64,000 nt of DNA, taken from assembly GCA_030725745.1 (NCBI GenBank), contig JANRFH010000015.1, positions 6,932 through 70,931 on the forward strand, in the 5' to 3' direction. Each line of letters opens with the position of its first letter. The first letter of the stretch is position 1. The notes beneath the pieces were generated by a model, which ran no database searches, was not told where the DNA came from, and saw only the letters and a list, made by a program, of their open reading frames with translations. This stretch comes from Akkermansiaceae bacterium. GTDB taxonomy: Bacteria; Verrucomicrobiota; Verrucomicrobiia; Verrucomicrobiales; Akkermansiaceae. Both the position numbers and the translations under genes were made by a program. Shown one piece after another: positions 49,841-57,316 of this stretch.

Positions 49841-51391
49841 ATGACGAAGATACCTAACTCTCTCCTGATCGCCCTGCTGGCCATGGTGTGGCAGAGCCCG
49901 CGCATCTTCGCGGAGGAGGAAATGCAGGTGGTGCGCTACGAGGATTTCGGAGCGCTCGGTGACGGGGAGACCGATGATATCGAGGCGATTGCCAAGGCGC
50001 ATGCGTTCGCGAGCGAAAAAGGCTTGCCGGTCAAAGCGGATGACAAGGCGACGTATTTCATCGGGGGACGGGACATGACGGTGGTCATCCAGACGGATAC
50101 CGACTTTGGCGATGCCAGGTTTATCATCGACGATACCAAGGTGGAGAATCGCAACGCTCATGTATTCGCCGTTCGCTCGATGCTGGAGCAGTTCAAACCA
50201 AAGGGAATCGATTCCCTGAAGCGGAACCAGCGCAGGATCGCGGCGGAGCTGCATCAGGATTGCGTGATGCGCGTCACGGACTTCAACGTCAAACGCTACA
50301 TCCGCAGAGGGCTGAACCAGAACAGCGGATCCCCGCAGACCGATGTGTTTGTCGTCGGGAAGGACGGGCAGGTTGATGAGAATACCCCCATCCTCTGGGA
50401 CTTTGATCAGATCACCGATATCGTGGCCTATCTCATCGACCCGACCCCGTTGACGATCACCGGCGGTCGCTTCACCACCATCGCCAATGCTGAAGAGTCG
50501 AAATACACCTATTTCGCCCGGGGGATCGCGATCCAACGCTCGAATGTGCTTGTCGATGGCCTGGAGCATCGCATCACCGGCGAAGGCGAGCACGGGGCTC
50601 CGTATGGTGGATTCATTAATATCAGCGACTGTGCGGAGGTAACGGTTCGCAACACCACGCTGAGCGGGCACAAGACCTATCAGACGGTCGGAAATGCGGG
50701 CAAGCCGGTGTCCATGGGGAGTTACGACATTTCCGTCTCACGCGCCCTGAACGTTTCGTTTGTAAACTGCCGCCAGTTCAACGATATCAAGGATCGCTCC
50801 CGCTGGGGCATCATGGGGTCGAATTTCTGCAAGAACCTCCTGTTTGATGGGTGTGAGCTGTCGCGATTCGATGCCCATCAGGGAGTGTTCGGCGCGACGA
50901 TACGCAACTCGACACTCGGCCACATGGGCATCAATGCCATCGGCAGCGGAACATTTCTCGTGGAGAACTCCACCGTCTACGGCAGGACTTTCATCAATTT
51001 GCGCAGCGACTACGGCAGCACCTGGCAGGGGGAATTCGTGATTCGTAACTGCACGTTTGTCCCAGCATGCGGCAAGCCCGTCAGCGCCAGCCTGATCGGT
51101 GGTTCGAATGACGGGCAACATGACTTTGGATACACCTGCTATATGCCCGAGCGGATCACCATCGACGGCCTGCGTATCGACGACTCCAATCACCCGGCCA
51201 ACTACCAGGGGCCGACCCTCTTCGCGGACTTCAACCCCAAATACACCCACGCCGGTTATGAGGAGAAGTTTCCTTATGTCAAAACCCGCGAAGTTCTTCT
51301 CAAAGGCGTCACCACCGCAAGCGGCAAGCCGCTCCGCACCAGCAAGAATCTGTTCATGTTTGAGGAAGTGGTGGTGAAAAGTGGAGAGTAG
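49841..51391 (+). CDS. secreted right-handed beta-helix (pectate-lyase-like) protein
   Basis: The 516-residue exported protein has a signal peptide at about 1-24 (SLLIALLAMVWQSPRIFAEE). It then has the opening YEDFGALGDGETDDIEAIAKAHAFA, which is the start of the pectate-lyase/rhamnogalacturonase superhelix. Repeated short beta turns follow (SNVLVDGLEHRI, DCAEVTVRNTTLSG, LNVSFVNCRQF, KNLLFDGCELS, ENSTVYG). The catalytic residues of lyases or glycosidases cannot be assigned. It could act on polysaccharide or belong to a phage-type folded helix. The ATG at 49841 starts the signal peptide. It stands alone, before the cassette region. Confidence 0.85.
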   Translation: MTKIPNSLLIALLAMVWQSPRIFAEEEMQVVRYEDFGALGDGETDDIEAIAKAHAFASEKGLPVKADDKATYFIGGRDMTVVIQTDTDFGDARFIIDDTKVENRNAHVFAVRSMLEQFKPKGIDSLKRNQRRIAAELHQDCVMRVTDFNVKRYIRRGLNQNSGSPQTDVFVVGKDGQVDENTPILWDFDQITDIVAYLIDPTPLTITGGRFTTIANAEESKYTYFARGIAIQRSNVLVDGLEHRITGEGEHGAPYGGFINISDCAEVTVRNTTLSGHKTYQTVGNAGKPVSMGSYDISVSRALNVSFVNCRQFNDIKDRSRWGIMGSNFCKNLLFDGCELSRFDAHQGVFGATIRNSTLGHMGINAIGSGTFLVENSTVYGRTFINLRSDYGSTWQGEFVIRNCTFVPACGKPVSASLIGGSNDGQHDFGYTCYMPERITIDGLRIDDSNHPANYQGPTLFADFNPKYTHAGYEEKFPYVKTREVLLKGVTTASGKPLRTSKNLFMFEEVVVKSGE

Positions 51392-51559
51392 GGGAACGAG
51401 GGCACGGGGGGAATACTTCACCCTTCTTGAAAGAGTGATATGCCGAACGTTTATATTACAAAATATCAGCTTCCTGAAGAAACCTTGGCGCTCTATTCGT
51501 CTCAATTTTCAAGAAAGACAAACAACATCCTCACAATCCTAGACGCTGTTTGACATTAT

Positions 51560-51581
51560 CTGCCGAATTCGGCAGCTTTTT
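51560..51581 (+). terminator. palindrome with T-run upstream of the cassette array
   Basis: CTGCCGAATTCGGCAG is a perfect 16-base palindrome followed by CTTTTT. It could terminate transcription entering from the beta-helix gene or serve as an operator. It is not part of a recognisable attC. Confidence 0.5.
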
Positions 51582-51642
51582 ACACGTGAAACACCCAAGG
51601 CATATTGTCATTCGGTGATACCAATAACACTGTTCGACTAAA

Positions 51643-52272
51643 ATGAATCACAACACTTTCTTTATGAAACTAAAACACACAAAAGTGGCCACCCTTGCTG
51701 CCACTCTAATTACATTCGGATCGCTCGCAGGGGGAGCGAATGCGGCGATCAGCTTCACCTCTATGGGGAATGATCTAGTGGTGAACATTACAAGCCCTAT
51801 TAGCTTCAGCGTTACAACGGCCTTGGCGACTGACACCCGGTGGGGCCTTCGACTAGAAAATGTCTTTACTGTTGCACAGTCGACAAACATAGTCCCCGGG
51901 AGCACGACTAGCACAATTGATCTTGCAGGGACAACGTCAACAACCACGCTCAATCAACATGGAGTGTTCACTTTTGGTTCCACAACTGGGCAAGATCTTT
52001 TTGTTTTTTGGAATCCCCCAAGTTACACACCTACGATAAATGACTCAATCAGTATATCATCAGGAACCTTTACACTAAATGGTTTTTTGGATTCAGGCAT
52101 TTCTCCTGATACTGTAGCGACGTCGACAACGGCTTCTATAATACAAGGAGCGAATGGTAAAGCGATTGCTTCAACTAGTGTTGCACTTTTAGCTATTCCT
52201 GAGCCATCGTCAGCTCTTCTTCTAGGGCTTGGGGCATTAAGTTTGCTGGCTCGGCGCAAAAGAACTGCCTAG
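51643..52272 (+). CDS. PEP-CTERM surface protein in integron cassette 1
   Basis: The 209-residue exported protein has a signal peptide (about 10-35, KVATLAATLITFGSLAGGANA), a Ser/Thr-rich beta-type body, and a PEP-CTERM tag: IPEPSSALLLGLGALSLLA then RRKR. It should be sorted by exosortase to the envelope or matrix. The ATG at 51643 lies 4 bases after the cassette core; a second ATG at 51664 would shorten the start by 7 residues and leave the signal intact. Codon use is more AT-rich than in flanking genes. The stop TAG at 52270-52272 directly abuts the attC, typical of a cassette. Confidence 0.85.
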   Translation: MNHNTFFMKLKHTKVATLAATLITFGSLAGGANAAISFTSMGNDLVVNITSPISFSVTTALATDTRWGLRLENVFTVAQSTNIVPGSTTSTIDLAGTTSTTTLNQHGVFTFGSTTGQDLFVFWNPPSYTPTINDSISISSGTFTLNGFLDSGISPDTVATSTTASIIQGANGKAIASTSVALLAIPEPSSALLLGLGALSLLARRKRTA

Positions 52273-52331
52273 GTCGAACAAGCAGGTAGACTCAACGCGC
52301 TACCGCGCGTGAGTCACCTTAAACGTTCGGT
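52273..52331 (+). repeat. attC site 1 (59 bases)
   Basis: It opens GTCGAAC and closes GTTCGGT. The central arms GGTAGACTCAACGCGC (52285-52300) and GCGCGTGAGTCACC (52305-52318) form a 14-bp stem with two unpaired A bases on one side, the hallmark extrahelical bases of attC, and a 4-base loop. Confidence 0.85.
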
Positions 52332-52343
52332 AAAGAAATAAGA

Positions 52344-52844
52344 ATGAAGACCTTCGTTGCCTTAGTTTCCGGCATTACTATTGGGTGTCTCGGGACATTT
52401 CTAATCATGCGCACGCCAATCAATGGTTCGCAACTCGATGGCCGTGCAGACGAGGTTGATGCATCGCCCAAACAGATGGTCGAGGATGCATCTACTGATC
52501 CATTCGCCGACGATCCAACTGATCTAACGGAACATCCTCATGGCTTCACTGAGATGGATATGGCAGATCCGATTCAGCGCGATATTGTTATTTCGCTTTG
52601 GTACACGGATATGTATAGCGTAGTGCAGAACATCGAGCTGCATACAGGCCATAAGTTCAACAAGGAGGTTTACAAGCTTCATGCCAGTCCCATGGAGATC
52701 CTTGAGGAGCAAGCGGAGTTTATGGAGACGTTCCTTAAGGAGACCCGTCGTATTGCCGCTGAACGCAACTCGAATACTGAAACCGAGGACAAAAAGATAC
52801 CGAACAAGGCGGAGATGGCGACTCCGAACCAGCCGTCTGATTAA
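52344..52844 (+). CDS. hypothetical membrane-anchored protein in integron cassette 2
   Basis: I do not recognise this 166-residue protein. An N-terminal membrane helix at about 3-22 (TFVALVSGITIGCLGTFLIM) is followed by a hydrophilic, acidic region and a helical part (DIVISLWYTDMYSVVQNIEL, EILEEQAEFMETFLKETRRIAAE). The last 15 residues (IPNKAEMATPNQPSD) are encoded inside attC 2, so the tail may have been acquired with the cassette. The ATG follows the core GTTCGGT by 12 bases. Its N-terminal anchor resembles that of the cassette 3 protein. Confidence 0.75.
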   Translation: MKTFVALVSGITIGCLGTFLIMRTPINGSQLDGRADEVDASPKQMVEDASTDPFADDPTDLTEHPHGFTEMDMADPIQRDIVISLWYTDMYSVVQNIELHTGHKFNKEVYKLHASPMEILEEQAEFMETFLKETRRIAAERNSNTETEDKKIPNKAEMATPNQPSD

Positions 52845-52886
52845 ATTCGAGCTTCACCCCGGAGCGCCATTCCTATAACGTTAGGC
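52799..52886 (+). repeat. attC site 2 (88 bases)
   Basis: It opens ACCGAAC and closes GTTAGGC. The arms ATGGCGACTCCG (52815-52826) and CGGAGCGCCAT (52860-52870) pair with one unpaired A at 52821. The first 46 bases overlap the end of the cassette 2 gene. Confidence 0.8.
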
Positions 52887-52893
52887 TAGGAAA

Positions 52894-53973
52894 ATGAAGA
52901 CAATTATTAGCCACTTACTCGCGGTTGTCATTGGAGTATTGACAGCGCTTCTGTTGCGCCCTGCCATCGACGACCAGAAGAGCCCATCTGGTGAGACTCA
53001 ACAATCCGAACGAGTAAAGCGCGATAGGGCAGACTCGGCCGCGCCACGCTCAACAGGAACTGTCCCTCGTATCGACGGACAGCAACTTGTAGCGGAACTT
53101 TCGCGTGAGATTACAGCATCTGATCTTGAGAAGTGGCTGGCTGAATGCAGCTACGATGTTCGTTCGCTGGCAGAGGCTCAGGCGATTGCTGGCTTGCTTA
53201 CCAATAATCCGGATTTAGTTCTCCAAGCAATAGAAGCAGATCCTGAAAACCCCCATCTCCTCTACATCGGCGCAACCCTGTCGTCCATTAACGCAAAAGA
53301 GCGTCTGGCACTGAGCGAGCGTTTCTTTCAGCAGGACACCGGGAATGCATTAGCGGGCTACATCTACGCGTCGCAACTGTTCGAGACTGGTGATATCAAG
53401 AAAGGAATCGAGATCATGAAGGGCTCGCAAGACCAGCCTAAGATCGATGCTTACGCCAAACAAACGCAACTGCTAATGGATGACGCATTTATCGCTGCAG
53501 GCGATTCGCCTAGCATGGCCAAAATACGGAGCGTATTGAACTCTACTACTATGCCGTATTTTTCTGATTTGCAGTCTTTGGCCGGTTCAATAAACGATCT
53601 TGGAGATTCCCTGACGCCCGAGGAGGCTGCTGATCTACGCTCCCTGAGCGCCTCGATGGGTTCACGTCTCTCCGATCAAGGAAAATCAAGTACCTATATT
53701 AATCATCTGGTGGGGCTGAGTTTGGAAAAAAAGGCCTTGGCGGGATTGCCAGACAGTTCGCCATCGCCCTACGAAGGACTCACTGTTGGGGAAGCTAGGC
53801 AGTCGATTGCAAACGAGCGCGAGGAACTCTTCCAAGTGATAAATCAAACCCCGATGGAAGCCATTATATCAGGCGACCCGGAGCTCGTAGATCGCTATTT
53901 TGATCGAGTCCGGCTAGTGGGTGAACAGGAGGCCTCAATGTGGTGGCTTGAGGTGACAAGCGGACAGAAATGA
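52894..53973 (+). CDS. hypothetical membrane-anchored helical protein in integron cassette 3
   Basis: This 359-residue protein has an N-terminal anchor at about 4-22 (IISHLLAVVIGVLTALLL), a charged linker, and an all-helical body of about 280 residues with TPR-like repeating helices (LAEAQAIAGLLTNNPDLVLQAIEADPENPHLLY, NALAGYIYASQLFETGDIKKGIEIM). No enzyme motif is seen. The ATG lies 7 bases after the core GTTAGGC, with TAGGAAA as a weak ribosome site. The stop is 17 bases before attC 3. I infer an envelope-facing helical repeat protein; function unknown. Confidence 0.78.
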   Translation: MKTIISHLLAVVIGVLTALLLRPAIDDQKSPSGETQQSERVKRDRADSAAPRSTGTVPRIDGQQLVAELSREITASDLEKWLAECSYDVRSLAEAQAIAGLLTNNPDLVLQAIEADPENPHLLYIGATLSSINAKERLALSERFFQQDTGNALAGYIYASQLFETGDIKKGIEIMKGSQDQPKIDAYAKQTQLLMDDAFIAAGDSPSMAKIRSVLNSTTMPYFSDLQSLAGSINDLGDSLTPEEAADLRSLSASMGSRLSDQGKSSTYINHLVGLSLEKKALAGLPDSSPSPYEGLTVGEARQSIANEREELFQVINQTPMEAIISGDPELVDRYFDRVRLVGEQEASMWWLEVTSGQK

Positions 53974-53990
53974 CTGAAAATACCCGATCA

Positions 53991-54120
53991 GCCTAACAAG
54001 CAGCGCCAGAACAACCCCTACCAGCCGCCCAGTTTCGATGACTTTACTTAGTTACAACATCAATCCCTCGTTCAACGCTCGCTCCCGCTGGTAGGGGTGC
54101 CTGCGCTCTGGACGTTGCTT
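53991..54120 (+). repeat. attC site 3 (about 130 bases)
   Basis: It opens GCCTAAC, the exact complement of its cassette's start. The inner arms ACCCCTACCAGC (54014-54025) and GCTGGTAGGGGT (54087-54098) are perfect. The closing core is GTTGCTT at 54114-54120, which keeps the GTT but is otherwise atypical, so the site may be degenerate or the next cassette was lost. Confidence 0.75.
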
Positions 54121-54188
54121 AATATCTTTAACATGGGGCGTGTTTCTGTCGGATAGTCTTGAGAAAGCGGCTAGATAAATCGCAATGC

Positions 54189-56960
54189 TTATTCCTTAGC
54201 GACCGTCTCCACTGCCTCCACGGGGATCCAGCAGGTTTCGCCGTTGAGGAGGCGGGCTTGGTGGTAGTGGTTGCGGGTTTGGAGGATTTTGAATTCGGTG
54301 CCGGGGTGGAGGGGGGATGAGAAGGCGTTGTCGTAGATGAGGCCGTCGCCTTGGCGGGCGATGACTTCGCGGGCGGTGACGACGGCGTCGACCGGGTTGC
54401 CCCAGCGGAAGATATCGGTGAGGAGGGAGGCGAATAGGATGAGGGTGAGGGCGGCGGTGGCGGCGATGGCTTTGATGAGGGTGATGGATTTCCTTTTTCC
54501 CTTTTTCCCGTTATTTCCTAACAGGATGCGGGCGAGGAGGAGCCAGAGAGCGGCATTGGCGAGGCCGAAGAGGATGGCGCGGAGGAGAAATGGGGAGCGG
54601 TGCCAGAAGGTGAGGGCGTGGACGACTTGTTGGCGGCGGGTGGGGGGTAGCTCGTCGATGGTGAGGGTGCGGAGGTAGCGGAGGTTGTGGGTGGCATCCG
54701 CGTTGAGGGGATCGAGGGCGAGGGCGCGTTGGTAGTGGAGGACGGCGCGGCCGTGGTCGCCGGCGAGGAAGTGGGCGTTGCCGAGATTGAGGTGGAGGGC
54801 TGGGGTTTCGACGCCTTGTTGGTCGATGAGGTATTGGTATTTGAGGATGGAGGCGGCGTAGAGATCGCGGGCGGCGGTGGGGTCGGAGAGGGCGGTGTTG
54901 TTGGCGGCGGTGAAGGTGGCGTTGGCCTCGTCGAATAGGGCTGTGGTAGTGTTGGCTGTGGTTGTGGGGCGAGCTGAAGACTCGCGGTCCGGGGCTGGGG
55001 TTGTGAGGGCTAGGGTTGAGGGGGGGCTCACACGAAGGGACGAAGGCACGAAGGATTTTGGGTTCGTGGCTGGGGTTGATAGGCTCGCAGCAGGGCTGGG
55101 GTTGTTGGGCGACAGGAGTGTCGCCTCTCCTTTGGACGAGGTGGGGAGGAGGGCTAGGGTTAGGGCTAAGATGGTGGAGAGGGATTTTACGGCGGTGATG
55201 GCTTGGGGGCGGAGGTTTGGGGTGGGTTGTTCGGGGGTGTGGTGGAAGCGGGTGGACTCGGTGGTGGTGTAGATTTCGCGAATGGTGGCTAGGGTTTCCT
55301 TTGATGCTCCTTTTGCTGTGAGGGCGAATTCGATTTCCGGGAGGGTGTGGGCGGTGGGGTGGAGGTGGAGTTTTGCGGAGAGGTAGTCGCGCAGGGCGGC
55401 TTCGGTTTCGGCGAGGGTGGAGGCGTGGGAGATGGCTTTAGTGAAGGTTTTTCCGGCGGCGAGGGAGCGGGCTTTGGCTGGGTCTTTGGCACGGAGTCGG
55501 GCGGGTGCCCCGAGGATGAGGTAGGCGAGGAAGGCGATGGGTGGAAGGGCGGCGAGGAGCCAGAGAAGGGGAAGATAGCCGGAGGTGGTGGAGCTGTAGA
55601 GGGCTGCGGGGTCGGTGATGTTTGCGGTGATGCCTTCTTGGTTTTTTGAAACCAGATTGCGGAGGGGGCCGGAGCCGGTGAGGGAGGCATCGAAGGCGGT
55701 GATGGTGTCGGCGGGCTTGACGGTGATGGGGATGGGCTGGGTGGAGGCGAGGGCGTAGGCTTTTGTTTCCGGATCGAAGTAGGGCAGGCGGATGGCGGGG
55801 ATGGCCGAGGCCTCTTGGCCGAGCGGGCGGATGGTGCGTATGTAGGTCTTGGTAGTGCCTTCGATGCGACCGGAGGATTGGCGTGGGGGGATGGAGAACT
55901 GGCGGGTGAAGGCTTCGATGCCGTCTAGCTCGGGGAGTTCGGTGATTTCCGGGAAATCATTTCCTGAGATGGTGATGGTGAGTGTGATCGGGTCTCCGGC
56001 ATGCAGGACGGTGGGGCTGGCGGTGGCGGTGATTGTGCGTTTTCCGACTTGGCCGGTGAAGTCATCGGGCTGGCCGGCGGTGGGCAGGGGGAGGACGACG
56101 AGGCGGTTGCCGCGTGAGGCGGTGTGGAATTTTTCGAAAGCTTCGCCGTCGGTTTCCTCGAAGAAGTTGTTGTTGAAATAGGAGGGATAGGTGGAGCGCC
56201 ATTGGGCGGCGTTGCGGCCTTTTGGCTCCGGTGGGGCGATGTAGGAGGTGAGCAGGGTGGCGGGCGAAAGGGTGTATTCGCCGGGTTTTTCCGGGACAAC
56301 GATCTTGTCGAAGGAGATGGCGGCGGCGGGGACTCCGGCCTCCGTGGCATCCGAGTAGCGGGCGATGAGGCGGGTATTGGAAACGGGGAGGCCGATGGAT
56401 GCGTCGTCGTCCTGAGAGATCGCATCGTGCGGGGCGGTGATGGAGAAGGCGGTGTCGTAGAAGAGGGGGACGTCGAAGTTCAGCGCGCGGAAGCCGGTGA
56501 GGGGGATTTCTGAACGGAATTTCCAAGAGGCGCGGAAGGGCTCGCCGACGTAGAGATCGCGATCCGGCATGGTCTGAGTGAGGGAGAGGGCGGGGTTTGA
56601 TTCTGCCTGGCGGGCGGTGATGTATTCCTCTTCGTTGGTGGAGAGGTAGGTGTCGTCGGCTTTGACGGAAATGATGGGGAGTATGATGAGGCCGTTATCG
56701 AGGGGCATCATGCGGTAGGTGAGGGCGAAGCCTTTTTCGCCGCCGCGTTCGACGGCGGTCTGGCCGGTGAACTGGATGGCGAGGGTGTCGTCGCCTTCGA
56801 TTTCGTCTGCGCTGACTTTTTCCGCTCCGGTGATGAGGATTTCGTATCGGAACTCCTCGCCGACGTAGAAGGTGGACTCCGAGATGTCGACGTGCAGGGA
56901 GGGCGCGGCGAGGGATGGAAGAGTTAGGATCAGGAACAGGATGTAGCGGAGGTGGGGCAT
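54189..56960 (-). CDS. BatD-BatE fusion protein
   Basis: This 923-residue exported protein has a signal peptide (about 1-18). Its BatD half (about 19-480) has oxygen-tolerance beta domains (LHVDISESTFYVGEEFRYEI, ASPTVLHAGDPITLTITISGNDF). A membrane helix follows at about 462-486, then a cytoplasmic region, a TPR region (LYAASILKYQYLIDQQG, LHLNLGNAHFLAGDHGRAVLHYQRAL), further helices, and a C-terminal SH3-like domain (VDAVVTAREVIARQGDG to GETCWIPVEAVETV). The last part matches BatE. The linker at about residues 630-667 (NPKSFVPSSLRVSPPSTL, then APDRESSARP) is encoded by two dispersed repeats also found outside genes. It is the last gene of the bat operon. Confidence 0.88.
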   Translation of the reverse strand: MPHLRYILFLILTLPSLAAPSLHVDISESTFYVGEEFRYEILITGAEKVSADEIEGDDTLAIQFTGQTAVERGGEKGFALTYRMMPLDNGLIILPIISVKADDTYLSTNEEEYITARQAESNPALSLTQTMPDRDLYVGEPFRASWKFRSEIPLTGFRALNFDVPLFYDTAFSITAPHDAISQDDDASIGLPVSNTRLIARYSDATEAGVPAAAISFDKIVVPEKPGEYTLSPATLLTSYIAPPEPKGRNAAQWRSTYPSYFNNNFFEETDGEAFEKFHTASRGNRLVVLPLPTAGQPDDFTGQVGKRTITATASPTVLHAGDPITLTITISGNDFPEITELPELDGIEAFTRQFSIPPRQSSGRIEGTTKTYIRTIRPLGQEASAIPAIRLPYFDPETKAYALASTQPIPITVKPADTITAFDASLTGSGPLRNLVSKNQEGITANITDPAALYSSTTSGYLPLLWLLAALPPIAFLAYLILGAPARLRAKDPAKARSLAAGKTFTKAISHASTLAETEAALRDYLSAKLHLHPTAHTLPEIEFALTAKGASKETLATIREIYTTTESTRFHHTPEQPTPNLRPQAITAVKSLSTILALTLALLPTSSKGEATLLSPNNPSPAASLSTPATNPKSFVPSSLRVSPPSTLALTTPAPDRESSARPTTTANTTTALFDEANATFTAANNTALSDPTAARDLYAASILKYQYLIDQQGVETPALHLNLGNAHFLAGDHGRAVLHYQRALALDPLNADATHNLRYLRTLTIDELPPTRRQQVVHALTFWHRSPFLLRAILFGLANAALWLLLARILLGNNGKKGKRKSITLIKAIAATAALTLILFASLLTDIFRWGNPVDAVVTAREVIARQGDGLIYDNAFSSPLHPGTEFKILQTRNHYHQARLLNGETCWIPVEAVETVAKE
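54966..55062. repeat. dispersed repeats R1 and R2 inside the batD-batE gene
   Basis: R1 (GGGCGAGCTGAAGACTCGCG, about 54966-54993) and R2 (CACGAAGGGACGAAGGCACG, about 55028-55062) also occur in non-coding sequence at 57151, 59549, 61635 (R1) and 61551, 61672 (R2). Here they are read in frame. Confidence 0.75.
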
Positions 56961-57316
56961 TTCGTTGAGTGGAAAGTGATCAGTGGACAGTGATCAGTGG
57001 GAGACTGGGGTTGGGTGGAAGAGGTTGAACCGCGAAGACGCTAAGGCGCGAAGGCTGGGGTTGTGTTTTTTTTTTGAATGAGGAAGGCAGGAAAGTAGGA
57101 AGGATACGGGGCTCTGGCTTTTGGCTTCTGGCTTCTGGGCTGGGGTTGATGGGGCGAGCTGAAGACTCGCGGTCCGTTTGCTGGGGTTGGGTGGGAAGAA
57201 GTTGAACCGCTAAGACGCTAAGGCGCGAAGACTGGGGTTGTTGGAATTGGTAATTTTATATTCTGAAAAACTTAGCGGCTTTGCGTCTTTGCGGTGAAAT
57301 CTTTGTGTGGTTGGGG
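56961..57316. repeat. repeat mosaic in a 356-base gap of the bat operon
   Basis: No gene is present. In order there are GTGATCAGTGGACAGTGATC (56972), an AACCGCGAAGACGCTAAGGC unit (57024), the GAATGAGGAAGGCAGGAAAG unit (57076), a TGGCTTCTGGCTTCTGG run, R1 (57151), a second AACCGCTAAGACGCTAAGGC unit (57205) and its inverse (57271-57295). Short TGGGGTTG connectors separate them. The mosaic interrupts an otherwise compact operon. Confidence 0.75.

Larger units (their letters stand above)
51632..54120 (+). mobile_element. integron-type gene cassette array (three cassettes, no integrase seen)
   Basis: Three ORFs in tandem are each enclosed as an integron cassette. Cassette cores and the opening core of each cassette's own attC are exact reverse complements: GTTCGAC (51632-51638) with GTCGAAC (52273-52279); GTTCGGT (52325-52331) with ACCGAAC (52799-52805); GTTAGGC (52880-52886) with GCCTAAC (53991-53997). 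Each ORF begins 4-12 bases after its core, and its attC begins at or near its stop. The attC arms carry single unpaired A bases, as real attC hairpins do. No intI or attI is recognisable in the window, so this would be classed as a cluster of attC sites lacking integrase (CALIN). AT-rich content differs from the neighbours. Confidence 0.85.

Noticed and set aside
51400-51631. attI site or integrase gene upstream of the first cassette
   Set aside because: No intI reading frame is present on either strand, and the only symmetry (CTGCCGAATTCGGCAG) does not fit attC or attI layout. The left boundary of the array stays undefined.
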